A DNA stretch of 12,188 nucleotides from the NCBI GenBank assembly GCA_029934195.1, contig JAOZMQ010000050.1:1-12188 (forward strand), given 5' to 3'. Position numbers and translations under genes: made by a program. The notes under the pieces are model-generated. The model did not search any database. It saw only the letters and a list, made by a program, of their open reading frames with translations, and was not told where the DNA came from. Shown piece by piece: positions 1-6,955 of this stretch. The DNA is from Candidatus Cloacimonadota bacterium (lineage in GTDB: Bacteria; Cloacimonadota; Cloacimonadia; Cloacimonadales; JAOZMQ01). Position 1 is the stretch's first letter. Every line of letters starts with the position of its first letter.

Positions 1-375
1 GATAAAAAGAAAGTTCGAGTCTTTGTAACAATTGTTGGTCCTTCTTCAGATAGAAACGGTCATTTAAAATTACTTGCCCAAGTTTCTAGGATTCTCAGAG
101 ATCCTATTGGAAAAGAGGGATTATTAAAAGCTACAACAAAAGTAGGATTGTATGAACAATGTATTAGGCAAACTAGTAGTGGGATCAAAGAACTTACAAA
201 AAAAGGTGACGAAAAATTATTGTTAATGATTGTAAAAGATGATGAAATAATGCAAGATATTTCTGAGTTATTCCTCGAATATGGAATTGAAATGGCGACA
301 ATTATTGAAACTCAACAAATGGAAAATCTTCTTTCCAAAGTTCCATTATTTATGGGGTTTTTTAATTTTACATGA
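1..375 (+). CDS. PTS EIIA type-2 / P-II-like fusion protein, 5'-truncated, ending at an early in-frame TGA
   Basis: Frame 1 is open from the first base, so the gene begins upstream of the window. The first ~35 residues (VFVTIVGPSSDRNGHLKLLA and following) match the C-terminal part of a fructose/mannitol-type PTS EIIA domain; the phosphorylatable histidine would lie upstream and is not visible. From about residue 75 a new alpha/beta segment starts (LLLMIVKDDEIMQDISELF) that looks like the first half of a P-II-like ferredoxin-fold domain, probably a regulatory module. The frame meets TGA at 373-375, but P-II-like sequence goes on in the same frame (next entry). As written the protein would lose half of its second domain. 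The start at 148 (TTG) suggested by simple ORF calling is internal. Such EIIA domains outside sugar-PTS operons usually have regulatory rather than transport roles. The EIIA assignment is fairly firm; the P-II assignment rests on fold-like pattern only. Confidence 0.72.
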   Translation, partial: DKKKVRVFVTIVGPSSDRNGHLKLLAQVSRILRDPIGKEGLLKATTKVGLYEQCIRQTSSGIKELTKKGDEKLLLMIVKDDEIMQDISELFLEYGIEMATIIETQQMENLLSKVPLFMGFFNFT

Positions 376-531
376 GAACGAAATCCATATAGTAAAATAA
401 TTTTAACTAAAATTACAAAAAATTATATAAATGCAATTGTTAAAGGTCTTGAAGATCTTTTTGGTGATTTGGATAATTATTCCGGAATTAGCTTGATGGT
501 GATTGATCTTTTTTATTCGAAAGGGTTTTAG
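376..531 (+). pseudogene. In-frame continuation of the EIIA/P-II-like gene beyond a TGA codon
   Basis: After the TGA at 373-375 the same frame stays open for 51 codons and closes at TAG 529-531. The translation is protein-like rather than random: it begins ERNPYSKIILTKI and ends SGISLMVIDLFYSKGF, and it supplies the second beta-alpha-beta half that the P-II-like domain needs. No start codon with a ribosome binding site is seen, so independent translation is unlikely. One base change (GGA or TGG to TGA) would explain the break. Other genes in this window use TGA as a true stop (5468-5470, 6078-6080, 6530-6532, 8920-8922, 9777-9779), which argues against a recoded genetic code. A recent nonsense mutation, a sequencing error or programmed readthrough remain possible. 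Confidence 0.6.
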
Positions 532-760
532 AATTTATTTTCTTAATGATAAAAAAGATTTTTTATATATAGACTTTGTAAAATATAAAAAAATAATTGA
601 CGTATCTATTTAATTACGATTTTTTACATTTTCATTATAAAAAAGGAAAAGTGAATTGGATTCAAAAAATAGATTTTTTCTATTTTAAAATATTATGGTA
701 TCTTCAGGGAAAAGATAGAATAATAAATCTAACCTTTAAACATTTCCCAAAAAAAATTAG

Positions 761-765
761 AGGAG
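761..765 (+). promoter_or_regulatory. Ribosome binding site that sets the start of the DUF4212 gene
   Basis: AGGAG lies five bases before a GTG at 771. The frame is open back to a TTG at 597, but that start has no Shine-Dalgarno sequence and its extra 58 residues look like translated AT-rich leader. The GTG start also places the first membrane segment where this family has it. Confidence 0.7.
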
Positions 766-770
766 AAACA

Positions 771-1529
771 GTGAAAAAAGAAAAAGACTACAGAATCAGC
801 TTTTTTAAGCCAACAACAGAGTTTTCCAGAAAAAATAGAAACCTTGTTCTTATTCTGGTTTCAATCTGGGCTGTGGCAATTTTTGGTTTTCAAATCCTTC
901 TGCGTGTAATGCAAAAACCAACTCCAGAAAAGTCATTAATTACATTTGAAGAAGTATGGGATAATGTCGAAATGGGAAAAGCTTCTGATGGAGAAAAAAT
1001 TAAATTTGCCAATTCAGTTTTATCTGTTCTTGGTAAATCCATATTGCTTTCTGCACCTGAGAAAAAAGAAGTATTGTCAAATGCCTTTAGTTGGGTAGTT
1101 TATGATCTGGTAAATGATGCAGATAAAGGAATGCTTCAGAAAGAGATAACAATGTTTGAAAAAAAGAAAAAGAGCATTTTAACCCTTAATGATAAAGAGT
1201 ACATTGCTGCGAAAGATAAGATTATCGGGGAAATTGCACCTGTATTAAAACTAAACAAAAATAGCTTGAAAGCTAAGTTGATTCCATTGGAATTACGAGC
1301 TGATTTGATGAAAAACTTTAGTAAAGAAAATAAAACTAAAATTAAGGGAATAATGTCATTATATCTTACACACAATCAATCTGTACTTACAGACACAATT
1401 TTTCTTGGGTTTCCATTTCATTATTTTTATACTGCAATCTTTTTGTTAGTTTTGTTTGTTGCTCTTTGTTGGGTATATTGTTTTATTATTGACAGAATGC
1501 ATTCTGAGTCTGGAATTAAAAACTCGTAA
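771..1529 (+). CDS. DUF4212-type sodium/solute symporter small subunit with a large central insert
   Basis: This is the predicted small membrane subunit of a two-part SSS transporter, encoded 21 bases upstream of the large subunit. The 252-residue protein starts at GTG 771. It has a charged N-terminus, membrane segment 1 at about residues 24-46, then the family signature GFPFHYFY (213-220) leading into membrane segment 2 (about 219-241), and it ends with a short DRMHSESG tail similar to the usual Asp-Arg tail. Ordinary members are only about 80-110 residues, with the two helices separated by a short loop. Here about 160 mostly helical, Lys/Glu-rich residues (47-210) sit between them. With two crossings the insert would lie on one side of the membrane, probably the periplasm if the N-terminus is cytoplasmic (inference). 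The match at both ends is good; the insert is not recognised as any known domain. Confidence 0.75.
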   Translation: MKKEKDYRISFFKPTTEFSRKNRNLVLILVSIWAVAIFGFQILLRVMQKPTPEKSLITFEEVWDNVEMGKASDGEKIKFANSVLSVLGKSILLSAPEKKEVLSNAFSWVVYDLVNDADKGMLQKEITMFEKKKKSILTLNDKEYIAAKDKIIGEIAPVLKLNKNSLKAKLIPLELRADLMKNFSKENKTKIKGIMSLYLTHNQSVLTDTIFLGFPFHYFYTAIFLLVLFVALCWVYCFIIDRMHSESGIKNS

Positions 1530-1540
1530 CTTTTATAAAT

Positions 1541-1544
1541 GGAG
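1541..1544 (+). promoter_or_regulatory. Ribosome binding site that sets the start of the symporter gene
   Basis: GGAG lies six bases before ATG 1551. The earlier in-frame ATG at 1539 overlaps this site and has no upstream purine-rich sequence of its own, so 1551 is preferred. The resulting N-terminus (MKKIMIIFMLLFLATFLSAS) is a clean signal-peptide-like segment. Confidence 0.7.
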
Positions 1545-1550
1545 AATTCA

Positions 1551-3218
1551 ATGAAAAAAATCATGATTATATTTATGTTGCTTTTTTTAGCTACATTTCT
1601 TAGTGCTTCAAGTGCTACGGCACTTGAAGGAAGTTTCAAAGTTGGACCGGCAATAATATTAATTTCAATATTAGTTTTATTTGTCCTTGTAGGAATTTTT
1701 TTTAGAGCGAAAGATACAACAGATTTCTATGCTGCAGGTAGAGGTATTTCTAGAGTAGGTTCCGGTATGGCAATAGCTTCAAACTGGATGAGTGCTGCCT
1801 CTTTTCTTGGTATGGCGGCTCTTATGTATGGCTCTGGATATCACGGATTAGCTTTTGTTGTTGGCTGGACAGGTGGCTATGTTTTATTATTAATCTTGAT
1901 GGCTGGTCAGATTAGAAAGTATGGAAAATATACTGCTCCTGATTTTATTGGGGACCGATATTATTCTACATCTTTAAGAGCGATATCAGCTATTGTAGCT
2001 ATTTTGATTTCAGTATCTTATTGTGTTGGTCAATTTGGTGGTATTGGGCTAATGTTTAAATGGGTTCTCGGAATTGATTATACTTTGGCTGTAATTATAG
2101 GTAGTTCAGTTGTTTTAGCATATACTTTAATTTCTGGAATGTTAGGTGTTACTAAAAACATGCAGATTCAATACGTTATTATTATTATCTCATTCATTAT
2201 ACCATTATTCATTATGACTTTTAAATTTGATTATTTTTGGATGGTCCCTCAAATTGGTTATGGTGCTGTTGTTACAGATATTATTCAAGGTGAAGCAGCT
2301 TTTAAAGCTACAGATCTTGTCAATAACTTTGGGCATAAATTTGCTATTATTGCTAGCCCGGAATACGCAATGCCGTGGGATCCTGCAACTGGAAAAACAT
2401 TCTTTCAATGGATGGCAATTACCTTTTCACTTATGCTTGGAACAGCTGGCTTACCTCATGTAATCCAAAGATTTTATGTTGTTCCCAAAGCTAGAGATGC
2501 AAGATGGTCTGTTGTTTGGGGATTATTTTTTATCAGTATTTTATATTGGAGTGCTCCAGTATTTGCTGCGTTTGGTAAAATCCTTTCGTCCAGTCCTGAA
2601 GTTGGTGCATTAGCAAAGGATGCAATTGTTGTTTATACAGCTCAATTAGGTGATATTCATCCTCTTGTTGTAGGATTACTTGCAGCCGGTGGTGTTTCAG
2701 CAGCATTTTCAACTGTTTCCGGTCTTCTTGTTGCCGGTGCTTCTGCTTTTTCTCATGATTTATATTTTAAAGTTATTAACCCAAAAGCAAGCCCACAAAC
2801 ACAACTCAAGATGGCTCGTTTAGCTACAATTCTAATGACAATAATTGTTATGGGAATTGCAATGTTGAAACTTGCTCTCATCGCTCAATTGGTTGCATTA
2901 GCATTCTCTCTTGCCGCTTGTACAATTTTCCCATTATTCCTTCTTGGAATTTGGTGGAGTGGCTCAAATAAAAAAGGTGCTATCGCCGGTCTTGCAGTTG
3001 GAGGATTAGTTACAATTATATCTCTCACATATTTTGTTTCTGGAAAATATGGCATCAAGCTTCCAGCACATGAATTTGTAACATATTGGCTCGGAGCATG
3101 GTATTTTGCTTGGATAGGTGCACCGCTTGCAATATTAACAAATATAATTGTTTCACTTATGACAGAAGAAACTCCTTATGAAATTAGAAAATTCCTCGTA
3201 GAAGAAGTTCATTCATAA
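1551..3218 (+). CDS. Sodium:solute symporter, ActP/VC_2705 type (large subunit)
   Basis: Predicted inner-membrane sodium-coupled importer of a small organic acid, such as acetate or another monocarboxylate; the exact substrate cannot be read from the sequence. The 555-residue length fits the family. After a signal-peptide-like N-terminus (1-25), as in ActP, come about 13 hydrophobic segments. Landmarks are DFYAAGRGISRVGSGMAIAS (58-77) followed by NWMSAASFLGMA, the long polar loop at about 236-283, GTAGLPHVIQRFYVVPKARD (297-316) and FSTVSGLLVAGASAFSHDLY (386-405), which corresponds to the sodium-binding region and SHDLY motif of ActP. The partner small subunit is directly upstream with 21 bases between, so the two are probably co-transcribed and translated together. 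A strong terminator follows at 3244-3281. No sensor domain is fused to the C-terminus, which ends in a short charged tail. Family assignment is firm, substrate open. Confidence 0.9.
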   Translation: MKKIMIIFMLLFLATFLSASSATALEGSFKVGPAIILISILVLFVLVGIFFRAKDTTDFYAAGRGISRVGSGMAIASNWMSAASFLGMAALMYGSGYHGLAFVVGWTGGYVLLLILMAGQIRKYGKYTAPDFIGDRYYSTSLRAISAIVAILISVSYCVGQFGGIGLMFKWVLGIDYTLAVIIGSSVVLAYTLISGMLGVTKNMQIQYVIIIISFIIPLFIMTFKFDYFWMVPQIGYGAVVTDIIQGEAAFKATDLVNNFGHKFAIIASPEYAMPWDPATGKTFFQWMAITFSLMLGTAGLPHVIQRFYVVPKARDARWSVVWGLFFISILYWSAPVFAAFGKILSSSPEVGALAKDAIVVYTAQLGDIHPLVVGLLAAGGVSAAFSTVSGLLVAGASAFSHDLYFKVINPKASPQTQLKMARLATILMTIIVMGIAMLKLALIAQLVALAFSLAACTIFPLFLLGIWWSGSNKKGAIAGLAVGGLVTIISLTYFVSGKYGIKLPAHEFVTYWLGAWYFAWIGAPLAILTNIIVSLMTEETPYEIRKFLVEEVHS

Positions 3219-3243
3219 GATTCTTTCTTGTAAGTAATGTCTT

Positions 3244-3281
3244 AAAGGATCAGGTTTATTGTTTAAACCTGATCTTTTTTT
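3244..3281 (+). terminator. Rho-independent terminator after the symporter operon
   Basis: A perfect 11-bp stem, GATCAGGTTTA (3248-3258) with TAAACCTGATC (3264-3274), closes a five-base loop. It extends outward through A-T and G-T pairs and is followed directly by seven T residues (3275-3281). It lies 26 bases after the symporter stop codon. Confidence 0.9.
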
Positions 3282-3340
3282 AGTATAAAATTTACTTTTT
3301 ATAAAGAATTAAATCACTCAAACTTTTGGAGATTTACTAA

Positions 3341-4057
3341 GTGAAAAAATTGATTTCAATAATGATACTGATTACGATTATTGGGCTTACAATTTCTTAT
3401 ATCTATTACGATAAACAAAATAAAGCTGAAGATCCTCGGACATTAGATATTGGAAAAATGTATAAAAATTATAATAGATATGTTAGAGAAAATGACCATA
3501 ATTTGGCTCTTGCAGTTTTGGATTCAATAGAATTTGCATATAAACAAATTGACCATTATAAAAATTCTTATGAAGTTGGAGTCGTTTATGTTAATAAGTC
3601 TGCTGTTTATTTAACACAAGCTTTGAATTTAGATCACAAAAATAATCAAAAAGAGATACTCTTAAATACCTCAGAAGAGTGGCTGGAAAAGGCATTATTA
3701 ATATATAAAAATTGGGATAATGAATATAAAAAATTTACAGACCAAGAGTTAGATAATAGATTAAATAAAGATTTTGATGAAATTAAAAGAAATAAAATAA
3801 ATATCATAAAAAAAAGAAAAAAGAAAATTCAATTAGCTTTGTATGAAATTAATCGAAGATATTCTGTTATTTATACAAATTTAGGTATAATTAAAAGACA
3901 TAAACTTCAATTTGAAGAATCTATTGAATGTTATATTAAAGCAATTGAACTTTGGGATGAAAATTTTACAGCAAAAAATAATCTTAATGTCTTGAGAGGG
4001 AAAAAACCTATTAAACAGAATTTCATTAAAAGATTGTTTCCTCCTGAACGCAAATAA
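3341..4057 (+). CDS. Membrane-anchored tetratricopeptide-repeat protein
   Basis: The 238-residue protein starts at GTG 3341, with GGAG at 3328-3331 nine bases upstream. Residues 4-23 form a single hydrophobic helix, either an uncleaved signal anchor or a signal peptide, so the rest is probably periplasmic or membrane-tethered. The body is almost entirely helical. The clearest TPR unit is at about 174-207 (YSVIYTNLGIIKRHKLQFEE, then CYIKAIELWDE), followed by a partial helix. Weaker TPR-like helices at about 36-68 and 80-122 suggest two or three degenerate repeats separated by a very lysine-rich stretch (about 149-163). TPR domains bind peptides or scaffold complexes; no catalytic motif is seen. 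It has its own gap on each side (terminator upstream, hairpin downstream), so it is likely a single-gene transcript. The partner is unknown. Confidence 0.7.
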   Translation: MKKLISIMILITIIGLTISYIYYDKQNKAEDPRTLDIGKMYKNYNRYVRENDHNLALAVLDSIEFAYKQIDHYKNSYEVGVVYVNKSAVYLTQALNLDHKNNQKEILLNTSEEWLEKALLIYKNWDNEYKKFTDQELDNRLNKDFDEIKRNKINIIKKRKKKIQLALYEINRRYSVIYTNLGIIKRHKLQFEESIECYIKAIELWDENFTAKNNLNVLRGKKPIKQNFIKRLFPPERK

Positions 4058-4092
4058 GAAAACAAAGTTACTAAAACTCCAGCGAAATAAAA

Positions 4093-4141
4093 TATAAACA
4101 GTAAACCAATTTCGTTGAGTATATTTATAAACAGTTAAACC
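4093..4141 (+). repeat. Pair of near-identical direct repeats upstream of the metal permease
   Basis: TATAAACAGTAAACC (4093-4107) recurs as TATAAACAGTTAAACC (4126-4141), differing by one inserted T. The starts are 33 bases apart, about three helical turns. The first copy lies inside an inverted repeat, CGAAAT (4083-4088) with ATTTCG (4109-4114). The location, 94-142 bases before the permease start, would suit binding sites of a transcription factor, but no regulator can be named and AT-rich DNA makes chance repeats more likely. Confidence 0.4.
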
Positions 4142-4198
4142 GAATAAAAACGTTTTAGATATCAAAAGCTTCTAAATGCAGAATTCGGTAATTTTTTT
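4139..4198 (+). terminator. Possible terminator or structured leader between the TPR and permease genes
   Basis: ACCGAAT (4139-4145) pairs with ATTCGGT (4183-4189), and inside it TTTAGA (4154-4159) pairs with TCTAAA (4171-4176). A run of eight T follows at about 4192-4199. This may terminate the TPR transcript, but the 7-bp outer stem with a long interior is weaker than the terminators elsewhere in the window. A structured leader for the permease is the alternative. Confidence 0.4.
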
Positions 4199-4234
4199 TG
4201 AATCTGATTTTTTAAACAAAATTAATGAGGTAGA

Positions 4235-5470
4235 ATGGAAAATTTAATTTTATTTAGCACAGAACTATTATTCTTTTTTAATGAGATGGCAATTTATTTA
4301 GTAATAGGATTGATAATAGCAGGGATTTTGCATGTTTTTTTCCCGGATGAATTAATAACAAAACATCTCGGACAGAATTCTTTCGCATCAGTATTGAAAG
4401 CTTCTTTATTTGGAATTCCATTACCAATATGTTCTTGTGGGGTAATTCCAGTGGCGACATCGTTTAGGAAAAAGGGAGCTTCCAAAGGGGCAACATTATC
4501 ATTTTTGATTTCTACACCTCAAATTGGTACGGATAGTTTTCTAATTACATACTCGCTAATAGGTCCAATTTTTGCTTTTTTTAGAATATTTGCTGCTTTT
4601 ATTACGGCAGTTATTGCAGGCTATACTACTAATATTCTAATAGATAAAGAAGATAAAATTGTTGAAAATGAGCATTCTTTAAAAATTTCTACACTAAAAA
4701 ATCGTCTCAGAAATATGTTCTTCTTTGTTCAAAAAGAATTATTTGGGGCTATTGCTAATTATCTGTTGATTGGGATTATTATTGCTACAATAATTACAAT
4801 ATTAGTACCTGAAAATTTTTTCCAAGAATATTTGAATAATCAGTTTTTATCTATGATTATCATGCTCTTAGTTTCAATTCCAATGTATGTTTGTGCTACA
4901 TCTACAACGCCAATTGCAGCTGCTTTAATGCTCAAAGGTCTTTCTCCGGGAGCAGGTTTAGTCTTATTACTTGCCGGTCCTGCTACGAATGCGATAACGA
5001 TATCTGTTATAACAAAAACTCTTGGGAAAACAGTAACAATAATTTATCTTGCTACAATCTCAATCGTAAGTGTGGGACTTGGATTTATTCTAAATTTATT
5101 GGTGGTCGATTTTTCTAAAAGTGGAATGATGAATCATCAGCATGAAATGTTGCCATTGTGGGTAAAAATTGCAGGTTCGGTTTTATTATCAGCAATGTTT
5201 GTAATTCATTATATGTCCAATTTATTAAATAGAAAAAAAATAGTAAGTGCTCATAAATCCGATCATAAAAAAATGATAGAAGTTTTTGGAATGACTTGTG
5301 CACATTGCTCTGAAAGTGTGAGAAAAGCAGTTGATGGCATTGATGGAACAAGCGAAGTAAACGTAGATTTAAAAAGTGGAAAGGTCATATTTAATTTTGA
5401 ATCTGTAGATATGGAATCACTGAAAAAAGCTATTGAAAATAAAGGTTTTGAAGTTGGGAAGATTACTTGA
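4235..5470 (+). CDS. SO_0444-family Cu/Zn-type efflux permease with C-terminal HMA metal-binding domain
   Basis: Predicted inner-membrane transporter that exports a transition metal (copper or zinc in characterised relatives). The 411-residue protein has a permease domain of the former DUF318 type (1-330), with about eight or nine membrane helices. It carries the two family motifs PLPICSCGVIPVATSFRKKG (62-81, Cys66 and Cys68) and YVCATSTTPIAAALMLKGLS (218-237, Cys220), then LLLAGPATNA. A Met/His patch (MMNHQHEM, 298-305) lies before the last helix. Residues 346-411 form an HMA domain with the GMTCAHC loop, Cys355 and Cys358 being the expected metal ligands. The start at ATG 4235 has GAGG at 4227-4230. 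The gene converges on an ECF sigma/CnrX-like/Spy-like module, which supports a shared metal or envelope-stress role (inference). It ends with TGA, and TAA follows three codons later. Confidence 0.88.
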   Translation: MENLILFSTELLFFFNEMAIYLVIGLIIAGILHVFFPDELITKHLGQNSFASVLKASLFGIPLPICSCGVIPVATSFRKKGASKGATLSFLISTPQIGTDSFLITYSLIGPIFAFFRIFAAFITAVIAGYTTNILIDKEDKIVENEHSLKISTLKNRLRNMFFFVQKELFGAIANYLLIGIIIATIITILVPENFFQEYLNNQFLSMIIMLLVSIPMYVCATSTTPIAAALMLKGLSPGAGLVLLLAGPATNAITISVITKTLGKTVTIIYLATISIVSVGLGFILNLLVVDFSKSGMMNHQHEMLPLWVKIAGSVLLSAMFVIHYMSNLLNRKKIVSAHKSDHKKMIEVFGMTCAHCSESVRKAVDGIDGTSEVNVDLKSGKVIFNFESVDMESLKKAIENKGFEVGKIT

Positions 5471-5536
5471 ATCAAATAACAAGTACTTCAATATTTTGAA
5501 ACAATGTGGTCTGAAGATTTTTAATAAAGTTTATAT

Positions 5537-5572
5537 AAAAAAAATCCTTCCAAAGAATATTCTCTGGAAGGA
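5537..5572 (-). terminator. Rho-independent terminator of the sigma/Spy operon, probably bidirectional
   Basis: TCCTTCCA (5545-5552) pairs with TGGAAGGA (5565-5572), with AGA/TCT pairs inside the loop. Read on the minus strand the hairpin is followed by eight T (A-run 5537-5544), ideal for ending the minus-strand operon 18 bases after its last stop. On the plus strand a T-rich tract follows about a dozen bases later, so it may also stop read-through from the permease gene. Confidence 0.88.
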
Positions 5573-5589
5573 ATAGTTTCTCTTTTTTT

Positions 5590-6081
5590 TTAGAAATGTC
5601 TTTTTCTTCGATTTGGAGCCTTTGGTCTCATCATTTCATTTTTCTTCATTTCTTCTTTTTGTTCTGGAGTTAGCAGTTCCATACATTTCTTTTTCATTTC
5701 AATTCTATTGATTTCTAATTCAGTTCTCAAATTATTAATTTCTTTAACAACTTTTTTAGCTGTTTTAAAATCTTGATTATAAAGAGCTTCTCGTTTATCA
5801 ATTCTAAGTTTGTCGATATCAGCTCTGATTCCAATACTAACTTTTTTGTTATCTAACCGAATTTTCATCAAAGCTTCTTTCTGTTTTGAGTTTAGATTCA
5901 AGTTTTCATCCATCATTAAATTATGATTACGATTAAAATTATGATCATCATCTTGCATACAATAATTGTTTCTTCGTTGCATTTTATGACCGTCTTTTGC
6001 GTGATGTCGCTCAAAATTTTGAGCTGATAAGATACCGATAAGTAAAACTAACAGTATCGAGGTAAGTGTTGTCTTTTTCAT
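5590..6081 (-). CDS. Spy/CpxP-like periplasmic protein with LTxxQ-type motifs
   Basis: Predicted secreted periplasmic protein of 163 residues. A signal peptide (1-20) ends at an Ala-Gln site (LSA-QN). A His/Met/Asn-rich segment follows (22-60; HH, GHKM, CMQDDDHNF, NLMMDE) that could bind metal. Two helical hairpin signatures are visible: LNLNSKQKEALMKI (61-74), a degenerate LTxxQ, and ELLTPEQKEEMKK (135-147), a canonical one. The tail is strongly basic (RPKAPNRRKRHF). Spy and CpxP are cradle-shaped periplasmic chaperones or stress sensors induced by envelope or copper stress. The start ATG at 6081 has AAGGGG upstream, and ATGA overlaps the stop of the preceding gene, indicating translational coupling. 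It is the last gene of the sigma operon. Role as chaperone or metal buffer is inferred from family and context. Confidence 0.78.
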   Translation of the reverse strand: MKKTTLTSILLVLLIGILSAQNFERHHAKDGHKMQRRNNYCMQDDDHNFNRNHNLMMDENLNLNSKQKEALMKIRLDNKKVSIGIRADIDKLRIDKREALYNQDFKTAKKVVKEINNLRTELEINRIEMKKKCMELLTPEQKEEMKKNEMMRPKAPNRRKRHF

Positions 6082-6533
6082 TTTGTTCCCCTTTGTTTTC
6101 TTGGTTTTTTGTTATGGTGATTAAAATTTCGCCGAATTTCTGAAGATTCATTTCGTATCATACTGCGAAACAATTCTTTAGATTCATTATTGGACATTTT
6201 GAGTCTAAGGTCAATAAATTTACGACCAACTTCTCGTTCAAGAACCTTCTGCTTCTCTAACATTAATTCTAAATTTTTGTGCATTTGCTCCTCTGTAGCA
6301 TTATCTTTCGTCATATAATTGAAGAAATTTAATCGTAACTTTCGATAATCATCCTTCAGAGGTTTTAATTCTCTTCTTGCATTACAAAACATTTCAGAAT
6401 GTTGTTCCATTTGGTGAAATGGTGTTGGTGTAAACATTCTATGGTGTTGGATTCTTACAAAAGTAAACATTCCAATAAAAGCAATATTGAATGCAATTGA
6501 GACCGATATTAATATTTTTAGATATAGTTTCAT
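6078..6533 (-). CDS. CnrX/CpxP-like membrane-anchored heavy-metal-resistance family protein
   Basis: The 151-residue protein has one N-terminal membrane helix (about 4-26) without an obvious cleavage site, so the rest is probably periplasmic and tethered. Just after the helix lies a metal-ligand-rich stretch (QHHRMF, then FHQMEQHSEMFC; His30, His31, Met33, His40, Met42, His45, Met48, Cys50). The remainder is a long helical region typical of the CpxP/CnrX fold (EKQKVLEREVGRKFIDLRLK, 93-112), ending in FNHHNKKPRK. In CnrYXH of Cupriavidus, CnrX is a membrane-anchored metal sensor that controls an anti-sigma factor, and the order here (sigma, anti-sigma, this gene) suits such a role. A strong AGGAG (6541-6545) lies seven bases before ATG 6533. 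Both gene ends overlap neighbours by ATGA. Sensor function is inference; a simple Spy-type chaperone is the alternative. Confidence 0.65.
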   Translation of the reverse strand: MKLYLKILISVSIAFNIAFIGMFTFVRIQHHRMFTPTPFHQMEQHSEMFCNARRELKPLKDDYRKLRLNFFNYMTKDNATEEQMHKNLELMLEKQKVLEREVGRKFIDLRLKMSNNESKELFRSMIRNESSEIRRNFNHHNKKPRKQRGTK

Positions 6534-6931
6534 TGTTGTGCTCCTTCCACATAGCTGTATAGAGTGACATAATTAAATTCAGAATCGAAGTTAGTTTCTG
6601 TTTCTGTGAAAGAAAAATTGGCAACAAAAGCACCAAGCAAAATAGCCGCGATAGTTGAAGCTGCAATAGAAAATGTAGATATTTTTTTGAAAAAAGTTAC
6701 ACGTTTAGAAATCTCAATTACTTCTTTCATTATGCGTTGGTTTACTTCTTCTGAAACCTCGAACTCATGATTTTCTTCAATATAAAATTTTTCCATTTTT
6801 TGTAACAACCTTAATTCTGATTGGCATTTGGAGCAATTCAAAAGATGTTTCTGAACTTTTTGTAAGTCATCTTTTGATAGTTCATTATCCATAAATGCAC
6901 TGAGTTTATTTTTAATTTCATCGCAACTCAT
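6530..6931 (-). CDS. Zinc-binding (ZAS/zf-HC2) membrane anti-sigma factor
   Basis: Predicted anti-sigma factor for the ECF sigma gene just upstream. The chosen start, ATG 6931, has GGAG six bases upstream (6938-6941); an in-frame ATG at 6943 overlaps that site and is less likely. The 133-residue protein begins MSCDEIKNKLSAFMDNEL and carries the anti-sigma zinc motif His29-x3-Cys33-x2-Cys36 (HLLNCSKC), with Cys3 as a possible fourth ligand. A membrane helix follows at about 84-106, and the last ~27 residues (acidic, TETETNFDSEF) would be periplasmic. This is the usual layout: a cytoplasmic zinc domain holds the sigma factor and a short outer tail can receive a signal. Its stop overlaps the start of the CnrX-like gene by four bases (ATGA), linking the two. 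Confidence 0.86.
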   Translation of the reverse strand: MSCDEIKNKLSAFMDNELSKDDLQKVQKHLLNCSKCQSELRLLQKMEKFYIEENHEFEVSEEVNQRIMKEVIEISKRVTFFKKISTFSIAASTIAAILLGAFVANFSFTETETNFDSEFNYVTLYSYVEGAQQ

Positions 6932-6955
6932 AATTATCTCCATTGTTAATGCTAA

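Noticed and set aside
373..375. Reassigned TGA codon (Gly or Trp) or selenocysteine as explanation of the interrupted first gene
   Set aside because: TGA ends several well-defined genes here, including overlapping ATGA/GTGA junctions, and no SECIS-like stem is apparent just downstream.
597..770. N-terminal extension of the DUF4212 gene from a TTG at 597
   Set aside because: No Shine-Dalgarno before the TTG, low-complexity AT-rich translation, and a clear AGGAG before GTG 771.
532..770. Possible promoter elements in the gap before the symporter operon (for example TTGACG at 597)
   Set aside because: No -10 box at an acceptable distance; the region is so AT-rich that partial matches are expected. 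No RNA gene or small ORF with a ribosome binding site was seen here.
3881..4165. Minus-strand ORF of 94 codons over the end of the TPR gene
   Set aside because: It is antisense to a gene with better protein features, is Phe-rich as expected for the complement of Lys-rich sequence, and has no family resemblance.
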